From contig JACCSF010000006.1 in the NCBI GenBank assembly GCA_013813135.1, forward strand, positions 1 to 6,323: a stretch of 6,323 nucleotides of DNA, given 5' to 3'. A program made the translations under genes and the position numbers. Below the pieces are notes generated by a model, which saw nothing but the letters and a program-made list of their open reading frames with translations, ran no database searches and was not told the origin of the DNA. Source of the stretch: Thermoleophilaceae bacterium (lineage in GTDB: Bacteria > Actinomycetota > Thermoleophilia > Solirubrobacterales > Thermoleophilaceae). Position 1 is the first letter of the stretch, and every line of letters starts with the position of its first letter. Positions 1-6,323 of the stretch are shown here, piece by piece.

Positions 1-22
1 TAGGGGTATCCTGCCTCGCGGA

Positions 23-376
23 GTGCTCCAAAGCTATCTGCCAGTCATCGTCTTCGCGGGCCTCGGGCTCCTGGTAGGCGGCCTCTTGGTTGCGGTCAAC
101 GGAATCCTGGGCACCCCACGGCCGAACAAGGTGAAGTCGGAGCCTTACGAATGCGGCCTGCCAAGCGAGGTTTCGACGACCTTTCGCTTCGGCGTCTCGT
201 TCTACATGATCGCGATGCTCTTCATCCTCTTCGATATCGAGGTGGTCTTCCTGTATCCGGTAGGAGCGATCCTTCAGGCCTCCGACTCGGTGTTCGTCCT
301 CGCCGAGATCCTGATCTTCGTCTTCCTTCTCCTCGTCGCGCTCGTCTACGTCTGGCGTCGTGGAGCCCTCGATTAG
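23..376 (+). CDS. nuoA: NADH-quinone oxidoreductase subunit A (NuoA)
   Basis: NuoA is a small membrane subunit of complex I that sits where the peripheral arm meets the membrane arm, near the quinone channel. The 117-residue product has the usual length and three hydrophobic segments, at about residues 6-28, 58-80 and 88-110. The loop after segment 1 carries the family's YECG motif (residues 42-45, Cys44). Segment 2 carries the FYMIAMLFILFDIEVVFLYP signature, with conserved acidic residues Asp71 and Glu73. I chose the GTG at 23 because it gives the family-typical beginning MLQSYLP. The frame is open to the left edge, and the AGGGG at 2-6 is rather far away, so an upstream start is possible. 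Third codon positions are noticeably less GC-rich (roughly 80%) than in the genes downstream. The identity is secure and the start is less so. Confidence 0.95.
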   Translation: MLQSYLPVIVFAGLGLLVGGLLVAVNGILGTPRPNKVKSEPYECGLPSEVSTTFRFGVSFYMIAMLFILFDIEVVFLYPVGAILQASDSVFVLAEILIFVFLLLVALVYVWRRGALD

Positions 377-378
377 AA

Positions 379-1020
379 GTAAAGCGCGAGAAGATCCGGG
401 CGAACCTGCCGCTCGACGAGCCGCCACCGAAGGAGTCGCTCTACGTCCGCCAGGTTCGCGCGCGCGACCTCCTGCGCGGTGACATCGAGGGCCTCGACCT
501 CGAAAAGGTCGTCGAGGAGTCGGTGCTCACCACGCGCCTCGACAAGGTCTTGAACTGGGGGCGCGCCAACGCGATCTTTCCGGCCACCTTCGGCCTCGCC
601 TGCTGTGCGATCGAGATGATGTCCGTCGTCTCCCCGCGCTACGACATCGCTCGGTTCGGCGCCGAGGCGATGCGGGCATCCCCTCGCCAAGCGGACATGC
701 TGATCCTGTCGGGCAGGGTCTCGATCAAGATGGCGCCGGTCGTCCGCCGCCTCTACGACCAGATGCTCGAGCCGAAGTGGGTCGTCTCGATGGGCGCGTG
801 CTCCTCCTCGGGAGGCATGTTCTCGAACTACGCCGTGGTCCAGGGCGCCGACAAGTTCCTGCCGGTGGACGTGTACGTGCCCGGCTGCCCGCCCCGCCCG
901 GAGGCCCTGATCTACGGGATCATGAAGCTGCAGGACAAGATCATGGGCGACAAGGCCATGGGCTGGCGCGAGCGCTACCAGGCCGAGGGCACCGGGGAAG
1001 TCGAGCCCGGCATTGCCTGA
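379..1020 (+). CDS. nuoB: NADH-quinone oxidoreductase subunit B (NuoB), start codon unclear
   Basis: NuoB binds the terminal 4Fe-4S cluster N2 and passes electrons to quinone at the NuoD interface. The expected ligands are encoded by codons at 601 and 604 (adjacent Cys in GLACCAIEMM), 799 (SMGACSSSGGMF) and 886 (VYVPGCPPRPEAL). The stretch RASPRQADMLILSGRVSIKM is also typical of the family. The start is the problem. Coding-type third positions switch to this frame immediately after the nuoA stop (376), and residues encoded from about 463 on resemble the N-terminus of Thermus Nqo6. Yet the only in-frame ATG, GTG or TTG codons nearby are an ATG at 151, deep inside nuoA, and a GTG at 523, which would cut off the conserved N-terminus. 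I placed the left edge at GTA 379, which would read MKREKI if it were GTG. From there the protein is 213 residues. The 3' end overlaps nuoC by 8 bases. Confidence 0.9.
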   Translation, partial: VKREKIRANLPLDEPPPKESLYVRQVRARDLLRGDIEGLDLEKVVEESVLTTRLDKVLNWGRANAIFPATFGLACCAIEMMSVVSPRYDIARFGAEAMRASPRQADMLILSGRVSIKMAPVVRRLYDQMLEPKWVVSMGACSSSGGMFSNYAVVQGADKFLPVDVYVPGCPPRPEALIYGIMKLQDKIMGDKAMGWRERYQAEGTGEVEPGIA

Positions 1021-1534
1021 CGCCACCGGGCTCGAGCTGATCGCCCAGCGCATCCGCAGCTCGCTCGGCGACGAGGCCGTGACCGGCACGTCGTACTCCC
1101 GGGGACAGGCCACGCTCGACGTCGCGCCGGCCGCCGTGTACGACGTGCTCGCCTACCTGAGCAAGGGCGACGAGGAGCCGTGGAGGCGGCTGATGAGCCT
1201 GCACGGCGTCGACTACCTGCCCGCCGAGCCGCGCTTCGGCGTGCACTACCAGTTGCTCTCCATGGAGCGCTGCGACCGCCTCAACGTGAGGACGCGCATC
1301 GGCGGCGACGAGCCCCACCTCCCCACGGTGATCGACCTCTTCCCCACCGTGGACTACCAGGAGCGCGAGGTCTACGACATGTTCGGCGTCGTCTTCGATG
1401 GCCACCCGGACATGCGCCGCATCCTGCTGCCGGAGGACTACACCGGGTATCCGCAGCGGCGCGACTTCCCTATGGGCGGCGAGCCCGTCCTGTTCACGTT
1501 CAACGAGAACCAGTACCCGCGCTGGTATGACTGA
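1013..1534 (+). CDS. nuoC: NADH-quinone oxidoreductase subunit C (NuoC)
   Basis: NuoC is the 30-kDa-type subunit of the connecting module. It carries no cofactor and packs against NuoD. The 173-residue product has the family signature at residues 117-125 (EREVYDMFG), followed by the HPDMRRILLPEDY segment and YPQRRDFP (146-153). It is a separate gene here and is not fused to nuoD as in E. coli. The start is taken as TTG at 1013, inside the end of nuoB. GGGGAAG at 994-1000 lies 12 bases upstream and may serve as the ribosome site. The first residues (TGLELIAQRIRSSLG) look like the usual N-terminal helix. A GTG at 1079 is the next in-frame candidate, but it would remove that helix. The gene ends in an 8-base overlap with nuoD, suggesting coupled translation. 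Confidence 0.95.
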   Translation: MPDATGLELIAQRIRSSLGDEAVTGTSYSRGQATLDVAPAAVYDVLAYLSKGDEEPWRRLMSLHGVDYLPAEPRFGVHYQLLSMERCDRLNVRTRIGGDEPHLPTVIDLFPTVDYQEREVYDMFGVVFDGHPDMRRILLPEDYTGYPQRRDFPMGGEPVLFTFNENQYPRWYD

Positions 1535-2810
1535 TCAAGATCCACTCGCCGTCCCGTACCGCGAGCGCGAGCGCTCGGTCACGATGGAGCGAATGGGCGA
1601 CCAGCCCGTCTCGGGCACCGACGCCCTGCTCGAGGACGAGCGCCACGAGGAGCTGTTCACGCTCAACATCGGCCCGCACCATCCCGCCACGCACGGGGTG
1701 CTGCGCCTGCTGACCACGCTCGAGGGCGAGGTGGTGCGCGACATCAAGCCGATCGTCGGCTACGTCCACACCGGCATCGAGAAGAGCTGCGAGGACCAGC
1801 AGTACTGGAAGGTCATCACGTTCGTCGAGCGGATGGACTACCTGGCCTACTACTTCAACGCGACCGCTTACTGCATGTCCGTCGAGAGGCTGCTCGACGA
1901 GGAGGTGCCGCCGCGCGCCCAGTACCTGCGGGTGATCCACATGGAGCTGAACCGGATCGCCTCGCACCTGTTTGCGCTCGCCACGGGGGCGCTGGACCTC
2001 GGCGCGATCACGATGCTGTGGTGGGGCTGCCGCGACCGTGACCTCGTGCTCGACCTGTTCGAGATGTCGTCGGGCCAGCGCATGCACCCGCGCTACATCC
2101 AGGTCGGCGGCGTGTTCGAGGACATCCCGCCCGGCTGGGAGAAGAAGGTGCGCGAGTTCCTGGCGATTATGCCCACGCGCCTCGACCAATACGAGGACCT
2201 GCTCGACCGCAACGAGATCTGGCTCGAGCGCCTCAAGGGCACCGGCGTGATCTCACAGGAGCGAGCGCTCGAGCTGGGCGTGACCGGGCCGCTGCTGCGT
2301 GCCACCGGCCACCCCTGGGACCTGCGCAAGGCGATGCCCTACTCGTCCTACGAGCAGTTCGAGTTCGACGTGCCGGTCGGCCACTTCGGCGACAACTACG
2401 ACCGCTTCAAGGTGCGGATGGACGAGATGCGGGAGTCGCTCAAGATCGTCGAGCAGGGACTCGACGGGCTGCCCGAGGGCCGGTACATCACCTCCAACCG
2501 CAAGGTGGCGCTGCCGCCGCGTCACGAGCTCGCCACCTCGATGGAGGCGCTGATCCACCACTTCAAGCTCGTGACCGAGGGCTTCCGCGTGCCACCCGGC
2601 GAGACCTACGTGGCGATCGAGTCGCCGCGCGGCGAGCTGGGCTGCTACGTGCTCGCCGACGGCTCCGCCAAACCCGCGCGCCTGCACATGCGCGACCCGA
2701 GCTTCGTGAACCTCCAGAGCCTGCCCGACATGGCGCGCGACTCGCTGATCGCCGACTTCATCGCCTGCGTGGCGATGCTCGACCCGATCCTCGGAGGCAT
2801 CGACAGATGA
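1527..2810 (+). CDS. nuoD: NADH-quinone oxidoreductase subunit D (NuoD)
   Basis: NuoD is the 49-kDa-type subunit, related to the large subunit of NiFe hydrogenases. Together with NuoB it forms the quinone-reduction pocket. The 427-residue product contains GPHHPATHGV (residues 49-58) and RMDYL (102-106). By alignment from memory with Thermus Nqo4, His56 and Tyr105 match the two residues that contact the quinone head group (His38 and Tyr87 there). Other family blocks are HTGIEK (81-86), RVIHMELNRIASHL, FDVPVG, PSFVNLQSLPDMA and the C-terminal DPILGGIDR. The start is taken as ATG at 1527, overlapping the nuoC stop by 8 bases. No strong ribosome site precedes it. ATG codons at 1584 and 1593 are alternatives that would shorten a poorly conserved leader but keep the whole domain. 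The stop overlaps the nuoE start as ATGA. Confidence 0.96.
   Translation: MTDQDPLAVPYRERERSVTMERMGDQPVSGTDALLEDERHEELFTLNIGPHHPATHGVLRLLTTLEGEVVRDIKPIVGYVHTGIEKSCEDQQYWKVITFVERMDYLAYYFNATAYCMSVERLLDEEVPPRAQYLRVIHMELNRIASHLFALATGALDLGAITMLWWGCRDRDLVLDLFEMSSGQRMHPRYIQVGGVFEDIPPGWEKKVREFLAIMPTRLDQYEDLLDRNEIWLERLKGTGVISQERALELGVTGPLLRATGHPWDLRKAMPYSSYEQFEFDVPVGHFGDNYDRFKVRMDEMRESLKIVEQGLDGLPEGRYITSNRKVALPPRHELATSMEALIHHFKLVTEGFRVPPGETYVAIESPRGELGCYVLADGSAKPARLHMRDPSFVNLQSLPDMARDSLIADFIACVAMLDPILGGIDR
2793..2797 (+). promoter_or_regulatory. Ribosome binding site of nuoE
   Basis: GGAGG, a strong Shine-Dalgarno match, lies within the last codons of nuoD, 9 bases before ATG 2807. It supports that start and therefore the long N-terminal leader of NuoE. 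Confidence 0.7.
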
Positions 2811-3658
2811 CCGACGAAAGGCATTCCTCCGTCGCCGGCCAGCCGGCGACCTCGGACACGGCGGGCGCTCTGCACTCGGTGCCGCTGCCGCCCGGCTGGG
2901 ACGAGGCGGTGCGACTCGACGAGGACCCGGCCACGATCCCCGACCCCGCGTCGGTCGAGGTTCCGGCCGAGCTGCGCGCCGAGGTCGAACGGCGCATGGC
3001 CATGTACCCGGAGCATCACTCCGCGGTGCTCCCCGCGCTGGCCGCCGCGCAACAGGTCCACGGCTGGTGCTCGCCCGAGGCGATCGAGCAGGTGGCGGCG
3101 GTCATGCAGGTGACGCCCGCGTACCTCTCGAGCGTCGCGACGTTCTACGACATGCTGCGCACCCAGCCGCTCGGCAGCCATTACCTCTACGTCTGCACCG
3201 GCGTCGCGTGCCATCTGCGCAACGCCAAGGCGGTCTACGAGTCGATCGAGGCGCAGGCCGGCGAGCAGGGCCTCGAGGACTGGGAGGTCCGCGAGTTCGA
3301 GTGCCTGGGCGCCTGCGACATGGCGCCGATGGCCTCGATCGACGGGCGCTTCATCGGCCCGATCGAGGAAGGCGACGCGGGCGAACTGGTGACCGCGCTG
3401 AACGAGGGGCGGCAGCCGTTCCCGGGGCGCGGCCTGTCCGACCCGGGCTTCCGCCTGCCGTGGGCCGACGGCGGCGCCGCGCCGGACCGGCCCGGACCGC
3501 CGGAGCAGCCCGACGTGCACCCGGCCGGCGGAACCTGGAAGGACGCCGAGGTGCTCGACATGCCGCCCGCGGAAGGCCCCTCGCCGCATCCGCGCCCGCT
3601 CCTGAAGCCGCTCGACCCGGGCACCAGCGAGGTGCCCGAGCCCGACGAGGAGCCGTAG
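2807..3658 (+). CDS. nuoE: NADH-quinone oxidoreductase subunit E (NuoE) with long terminal extensions
   Basis: NuoE is the 24-kDa-type subunit of the NADH-oxidising module and holds the 2Fe-2S cluster N1a next to the FMN of NuoF. The four ligands are visible as Cys130 and Cys135 (VCTGVACHL) and Cys166 and Cys170 (ECLGACDMAP), in the thioredoxin-like domain at about residues 125-205. A helical N-terminal part covers about 50-120, with the typical HGWCSPEAIEQVA and VATFYDML blocks. The product is 283 residues, against 166 in E. coli. The excess is an acidic, apparently unstructured leader (about 1-50) and a tail (about 204-283) with 21 prolines and many charged residues. The tail looks genuinely coding: third positions stay GC-rich, and nuoF begins at its stop codon. 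Longer NuoE proteins are known in actinobacteria, so this may be lineage-typical. The start is ATG 2807, in an ATGA overlap with nuoD. Confidence 0.95.
   Translation: MTDERHSSVAGQPATSDTAGALHSVPLPPGWDEAVRLDEDPATIPDPASVEVPAELRAEVERRMAMYPEHHSAVLPALAAAQQVHGWCSPEAIEQVAAVMQVTPAYLSSVATFYDMLRTQPLGSHYLYVCTGVACHLRNAKAVYESIEAQAGEQGLEDWEVREFECLGACDMAPMASIDGRFIGPIEEGDAGELVTALNEGRQPFPGRGLSDPGFRLPWADGGAAPDRPGPPEQPDVHPAGGTWKDAEVLDMPPAEGPSPHPRPLLKPLDPGTSEVPEPDEEP
3647..3652 (+). promoter_or_regulatory. Ribosome binding site of nuoF
   Basis: GAGGAG, formed by the Glu-Glu codons at the end of nuoE, lies 5 bases before GTG 3658. It supports that start, which shares one base with the nuoE stop (TAGTG). Confidence 0.65.
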
Positions 3659-4986
3659 TGACCGAGACGCGCGTGCTGCTCGCCAACATCGACGAGCCCG
3701 ACCTCAACACGATCGCCGTCTACGAGCGCCTGGGCGGCTACCGCGCGATGCGCAAGGCGCTGCTCGAGATGAGCGCCGAGGACGTTCTGCACGAGCTCGG
3801 GGAGTCGGGGCTGCGCGGCCGCGGCGGCGCCGGCTTCTCGATGGGCAAGAAGGCCTCCTTCATCCCGAAGGGGGCGATGGACAAGTACCTCTGCTGCAAC
3901 GCCGACGAGTCCGAGCCGGGCACCTTCAAGGACCGCCTGCTGATGCAGAAGAACCCCCACCTGCTGGTCGAGGGCTGCATCATCGGCTCGATCGCGGCGG
4001 GCGCCAACAAGGGATTCATCTTCATCCGCGGCGAGTACTCCGTGCAGGCCGACATCCTCGAGGACGCCGTCGCCGAGGCCTACGAGAAGGGGTACCTGGG
4101 CGAGCGCATCCTCGACTCCGGGCACACCTTCGACCTCGTCGTGCACCGCGGCCAGGGCGCCTACATCTGCGGCGAGGAGACCGGCCTGCTGGACGCGCTG
4201 GAGGGCAAGCGCGGCAACCCGCGCCTCAAGCCGCCGTTCCCCGCCAACCAGGGCCTCTACCAGGGTCCGACCCTGATCAACAACGTCGAGACTCTCTGCA
4301 ACGCGCCGATCATCATCGACCACGGTGCCGACTGGTACCGCAAGTTCGGCGAGGGCAACTCGACAGGGACCAAGATCGTCTCGGTTTCGGGAAACGTGCA
4401 GCGCCCCGGCAACTTCGAGGTCGAGCTGGGCGTGACCGTCCGGGAGCTCATCTACGGGCTGGCAGGCGGGCCGCCCGAGGGCCGCGAGCTGAAGTGCTTC
4501 TTCCCGGGCGGCTCATCGGCCCCGGTGCTGACCAAGGAGCACCTCGACCTGCCTTACACGTTCGAGGCGATGGCCCAGGCCGGCTCGATGCTCGGCTCGG
4601 GGGCGATCATCGTGGTCGACGAGTCGGAGCCGCTGGTGCCGCTGGCCCTGCGCCTGGCCGAGTTCTACCGCCACGAGTCGTGCGGCAAGTGCGTGCCGTG
4701 CCGCGAGGGCACCAACTGGACCGTGAAGGTGCTCGAGCGCGTCGACGAGGGCGAGGGGACGCCGATGGATCTCGAAATCCTCGAGCAGGTCCAGGGCAAC
4801 ATCATCGGCAACTGCCTCTGCGTGCTGGGCGACTCGATGGCGATGCCGGTGGCGTCGATGCTCACGCACTTTCGCGAGGAGTTCGAGCAGCACATGGAGG
4901 AGGCACGCCTGGCGCGCGACCTCGAGGAGCTGCCCGCGATGGGCGCCGGGGAGCTCGGCGCCGTGCCGGAAGCGGGGCCCGTGTAG
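3658..4986 (+). CDS. nuoF: NADH-quinone oxidoreductase subunit F (NuoF)
   Basis: NuoF is the 51-kDa-type catalytic subunit. It binds NADH and FMN and oxidises NADH, passing electrons to the 4Fe-4S cluster N3. The 442-residue product is of normal length. It shows the glycine-rich FMN/NADH loop GRGGAGF (54-60), NADESEPGTFKDR starting at Asn81, GAYICGEETG, the KPPFPANQGLY block and INNVET. N3 ligands are Cys342, Cys345 and Cys348 in SCGKCVPCREG, with the fourth in NCLCVLGD. By alignment the fourth is Cys388, and Cys386 is extra. Another unusual detail is GEETG where GEETA is common. The start is GTG 3658, with a good ribosome site 5 bases upstream and a one-base overlap with nuoE. The gene ends in a one-base TAGTG overlap with nuoG. 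The same frame is open upstream across nuoE from 3067, but that part is not NuoF-like. Confidence 0.97.
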   Translation: MTETRVLLANIDEPDLNTIAVYERLGGYRAMRKALLEMSAEDVLHELGESGLRGRGGAGFSMGKKASFIPKGAMDKYLCCNADESEPGTFKDRLLMQKNPHLLVEGCIIGSIAAGANKGFIFIRGEYSVQADILEDAVAEAYEKGYLGERILDSGHTFDLVVHRGQGAYICGEETGLLDALEGKRGNPRLKPPFPANQGLYQGPTLINNVETLCNAPIIIDHGADWYRKFGEGNSTGTKIVSVSGNVQRPGNFEVELGVTVRELIYGLAGGPPEGRELKCFFPGGSSAPVLTKEHLDLPYTFEAMAQAGSMLGSGAIIVVDESEPLVPLALRLAEFYRHESCGKCVPCREGTNWTVKVLERVDEGEGTPMDLEILEQVQGNIIGNCLCVLGDSMAMPVASMLTHFREEFEQHMEEARLARDLEELPAMGAGELGAVPEAGPV

Positions 4987-6323
4987 TGGCCCGCCCCGAG
5001 CCCAACTGGATCACGTTCGAGATCGACGGCAAGCAGGTGCGCGCGCCCGAGGGCGCGATGCTGGTGGATGCCGCCAAGCACGGTGACGTCGAGATCCCCT
5101 ACTTCTGTTACGAGCCGAAGCTGGGGCAGCCGGTCGGCGCGTGCCGCATGTGCCTGGTCGAGATCGAGGGCATCCCCAAGCTGCAGACGTCCTGCTCCAC
5201 CCCGGTCCGCGACGGGATGGTGGTCAACACGACCTCGGACCGCGTCAAGCACGCGCAGAACGCGATTGTCGAGTTCCTGCTCGTGAACCACCCGCTCGAC
5301 TGCCCGGTGTGCGACAAGGGCGGCGAGTGCCCGCTGCAGGACATCTCGTACGGGTGGGGCGCCGGCCGCTCGCGCTTCATCGACCCCAAGCGCCACTTCA
5401 AGAAGCCGCTCGAGCTGTCGCCGCTCGTGGCGATCGACCGCGAGCGCTGCATCCTCTGCTACCGCTGCGTGCGCTTCTCCCAGGAAGTTGCCGAGGACTA
5501 CCAGCTCGTCTTCCTCGATCGCGGCGATCACACCTTCGTCGGGACCCACGACGGGCGGCCCTACGTCGCCCCGTTCAGCGGCAACATCATCGAGCTGTGC
5601 CCGGTCGGGGCGCTCACCTCCACCGCGTACCGTTTCCGGGCGCGCCCCTGGGACATCGAGGGCTCGGGGACGATCTGCACGATGTGCCCGTCGCAGTGCA
5701 ACGTGGAGCTGACGGTGCGCGACGACACGAAGGTCGTGCGCGTGCTGGCGCGCGACAACGAGGAGGTGGACGACGGCTGGCTCTGCGACAAGGGCCGCTT
5801 CGGCTACCAGGCGTTCCGGTCGCCGGAGCGGATCACCGCGCCGCTGGTGCGCGACGGCGGCTTCCTGCGCGAGGTGTCGTGGGAGCGCGCGCTCTCCGAG
5901 GCCGCCCGCGCGCTCGAGCGCTCCGGCGACCGCACGGCGGCGCTGGTGGGCGGCTTCGCCACCAACGAGGAGGGCTTCCTCGTCCAGCATCTGCTGCGCG
6001 AGGGGCTCCGCTCGCCGCACGTGGACTCGCGCGCGGCCGGCCGCCTGTCGGGCGGTCACGCCCGCGAGCTGGCGCGCCCCGTGCTCTCGGCGAAGGTCTC
6101 CGACATCGACCACGCGGACGCGATCCTCGTGCTCGACACCGAGCTCGTGGAAGAGGCGCCGATCCTGGACCTGCGCGTGCGCAAGGCGGTGCGCCGCAAC
6201 CACGCGCGCCTGGTGGTTGCATCGTCGCGCCCGTCGACGCTGGACCGCAATGCGGGCGCGGCACTGCGGTTCGCGCCCGGCACGGCCGAGGCGGGGTTTT
6301 TATATATTGCGGCCGCGCTGTGG
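4986..6323 (+). CDS. nuoG: NADH-quinone oxidoreductase subunit G (NuoG), 3' end outside the window
   Basis: NuoG is the 75-kDa-type subunit that carries electrons from NuoF toward NuoB. The visible 446 residues are open to the right edge. Cluster ligands in order are: N1b (2Fe-2S), Cys41, Cys53, Cys56 and Cys70; N5, His102, Cys106, Cys109 and Cys115 (NHPLDCPVCDKGGEC); N4, Cys155, Cys158, Cys161 and Cys205. The bacterial extra cluster N7 would use Cys231, Cys234, Cys238 and Cys267. A molybdopterin-oxidoreductase-like domain begins at about residue 228 and is cut off; NuoG proteins are commonly about 780-910 residues. The start is GTG 4986, overlapping the nuoF stop by one base. It gives the expected ferredoxin-like beginning (ITFEIDGKQVRAPEG). 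The ribosome site is weak (GGAAG, 4968-4972). An A/T-only stretch near the right edge is unlike the rest of the gene. Confidence 0.96.
   Translation, partial: MARPEPNWITFEIDGKQVRAPEGAMLVDAAKHGDVEIPYFCYEPKLGQPVGACRMCLVEIEGIPKLQTSCSTPVRDGMVVNTTSDRVKHAQNAIVEFLLVNHPLDCPVCDKGGECPLQDISYGWGAGRSRFIDPKRHFKKPLELSPLVAIDRERCILCYRCVRFSQEVAEDYQLVFLDRGDHTFVGTHDGRPYVAPFSGNIIELCPVGALTSTAYRFRARPWDIEGSGTICTMCPSQCNVELTVRDDTKVVRVLARDNEEVDDGWLCDKGRFGYQAFRSPERITAPLVRDGGFLREVSWERALSEAARALERSGDRTAALVGGFATNEEGFLVQHLLREGLRSPHVDSRAAGRLSGGHARELARPVLSAKVSDIDHADAILVLDTELVEEAPILDLRVRKAVRRNHARLVVASSRPSTLDRNAGAALRFAPGTAEAGFLYIAAALW
6297..6308 (+). other. A/T-only 12-base tract inside nuoG
   Basis: TTTTTATATATT interrupts very GC-rich sequence, spanning the four codons TTT TTA TAT ATT (Phe-Leu-Tyr-Ile), and lies 15 bases from the window end. 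These synonyms are almost absent elsewhere in nuoG. The reading frame remains open, so it is not clearly a frameshift. It may be an assembly or sequencing artefact near a contig end, or a real local oddity. Confidence 0.6.

Noticed and set aside
1..22. A promoter or the stop codon of an upstream gene (TAG at 1-3) before nuoA
   Set aside because: Twenty-two bases are too few to support either; no -10 or -35 pattern can be assessed.
151..378. An ATG at 151 as the start of nuoB, giving a protein that overlaps nuoA extensively
   Set aside because: Third positions in this frame are not coding-like before about 376, and the translation is unlike any NuoB leader.
360..400. A programmed -1 frameshift joining nuoA to nuoB
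   Set aside because: The nuoB frame is open across the nuoA end, but I see no slippery heptamer or downstream structure, and NuoA and NuoB are separate proteins in the family.
3067..3657. An in-frame upstream extension of nuoF across nuoE
   Set aside because: The translation is Arg/Gly/Ala-rich shadow sequence in the alternative frame of nuoE. GTG 3658 has a good ribosome site and gives a normal-length NuoF.
4665..6203. A 512-codon open frame on the - strand opposite nuoF and nuoG
   Set aside because: It mirrors the GC-rich codon pattern of the real genes. Its translation is rich in Arg, Ala, His and Val with no recognisable motif, and nuoF and nuoG on the + strand are unmistakable.
6253..6308. 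A possible intrinsic terminator: an 8-base stem (6253-6260 with 6272-6279) followed by a T run at 6297
   Set aside because: The T run starts 17 bases after the stem rather than directly after it, and the site lies inside an open nuoG frame. Such stems are common by chance in sequence this GC-rich.
6309..6316. A NotI site (GCGGCCGC) next to the A/T tract as a sign of vector sequence
   Set aside because: The same 8-mer occurs inside nuoF at 3815-3822, so it is expected in this GC-rich sequence, and the reading frame continues through it.

Overview
This window is the upstream part of a nuo operon, which encodes the proton-pumping NADH:quinone oxidoreductase (respiratory complex I). Seven genes lie head to tail on the + strand in the order nuoA-B-C-D-E-F-G. 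The last runs off the right edge, and nuoH to nuoN would be expected beyond it. I found no RNA gene, mobile element, CRISPR array or intergenic region longer than 2 bases. I also found no sign of an undescribed system.

The organism is probably a high-GC actinobacterium. The reasons are the near-exclusive use of G or C at third codon positions from nuoB onward, separate nuoC and nuoD genes, the A-to-G gene order, frequent GTG and TTG starts, and a NuoE with long N- and C-terminal extensions. The protein sequences have a Thermoleophilia-like flavour (Solirubrobacterales or Gaiellales), but that is an impression from memory and not a tested placement.

Layout: nuoA (23-376) is a small membrane subunit. 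nuoB (about 379-1020) and nuoC (1013-1534) and nuoD (1527-2810) form the connecting module, which carries cluster N2 and the quinone pocket. nuoE (2807-3658), nuoF (3658-4986) and nuoG (4986 to beyond 6323) form the NADH-oxidising module, with FMN and clusters N1a, N3, N1b, N5, N4 and a predicted N7. From nuoB onward each stop codon overlaps the next start by 1 to 8 bases, so translation is probably coupled and subunits made in proportion. Electrons would flow from NADH to FMN in NuoF, through the Fe-S chain in NuoE, NuoF and NuoG, to N2 in NuoB, and then to quinone (probably menaquinone) at the NuoB/NuoD interface.

Three points deserve a second look. nuoB has no ordinary start codon where its reading frame begins: a GTA sits at 379, where a GTG would fit. 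NuoE has a proline-rich tail of about 80 residues. A 12-base A/T-only tract lies in very GC-rich sequence close to the right end of the window.
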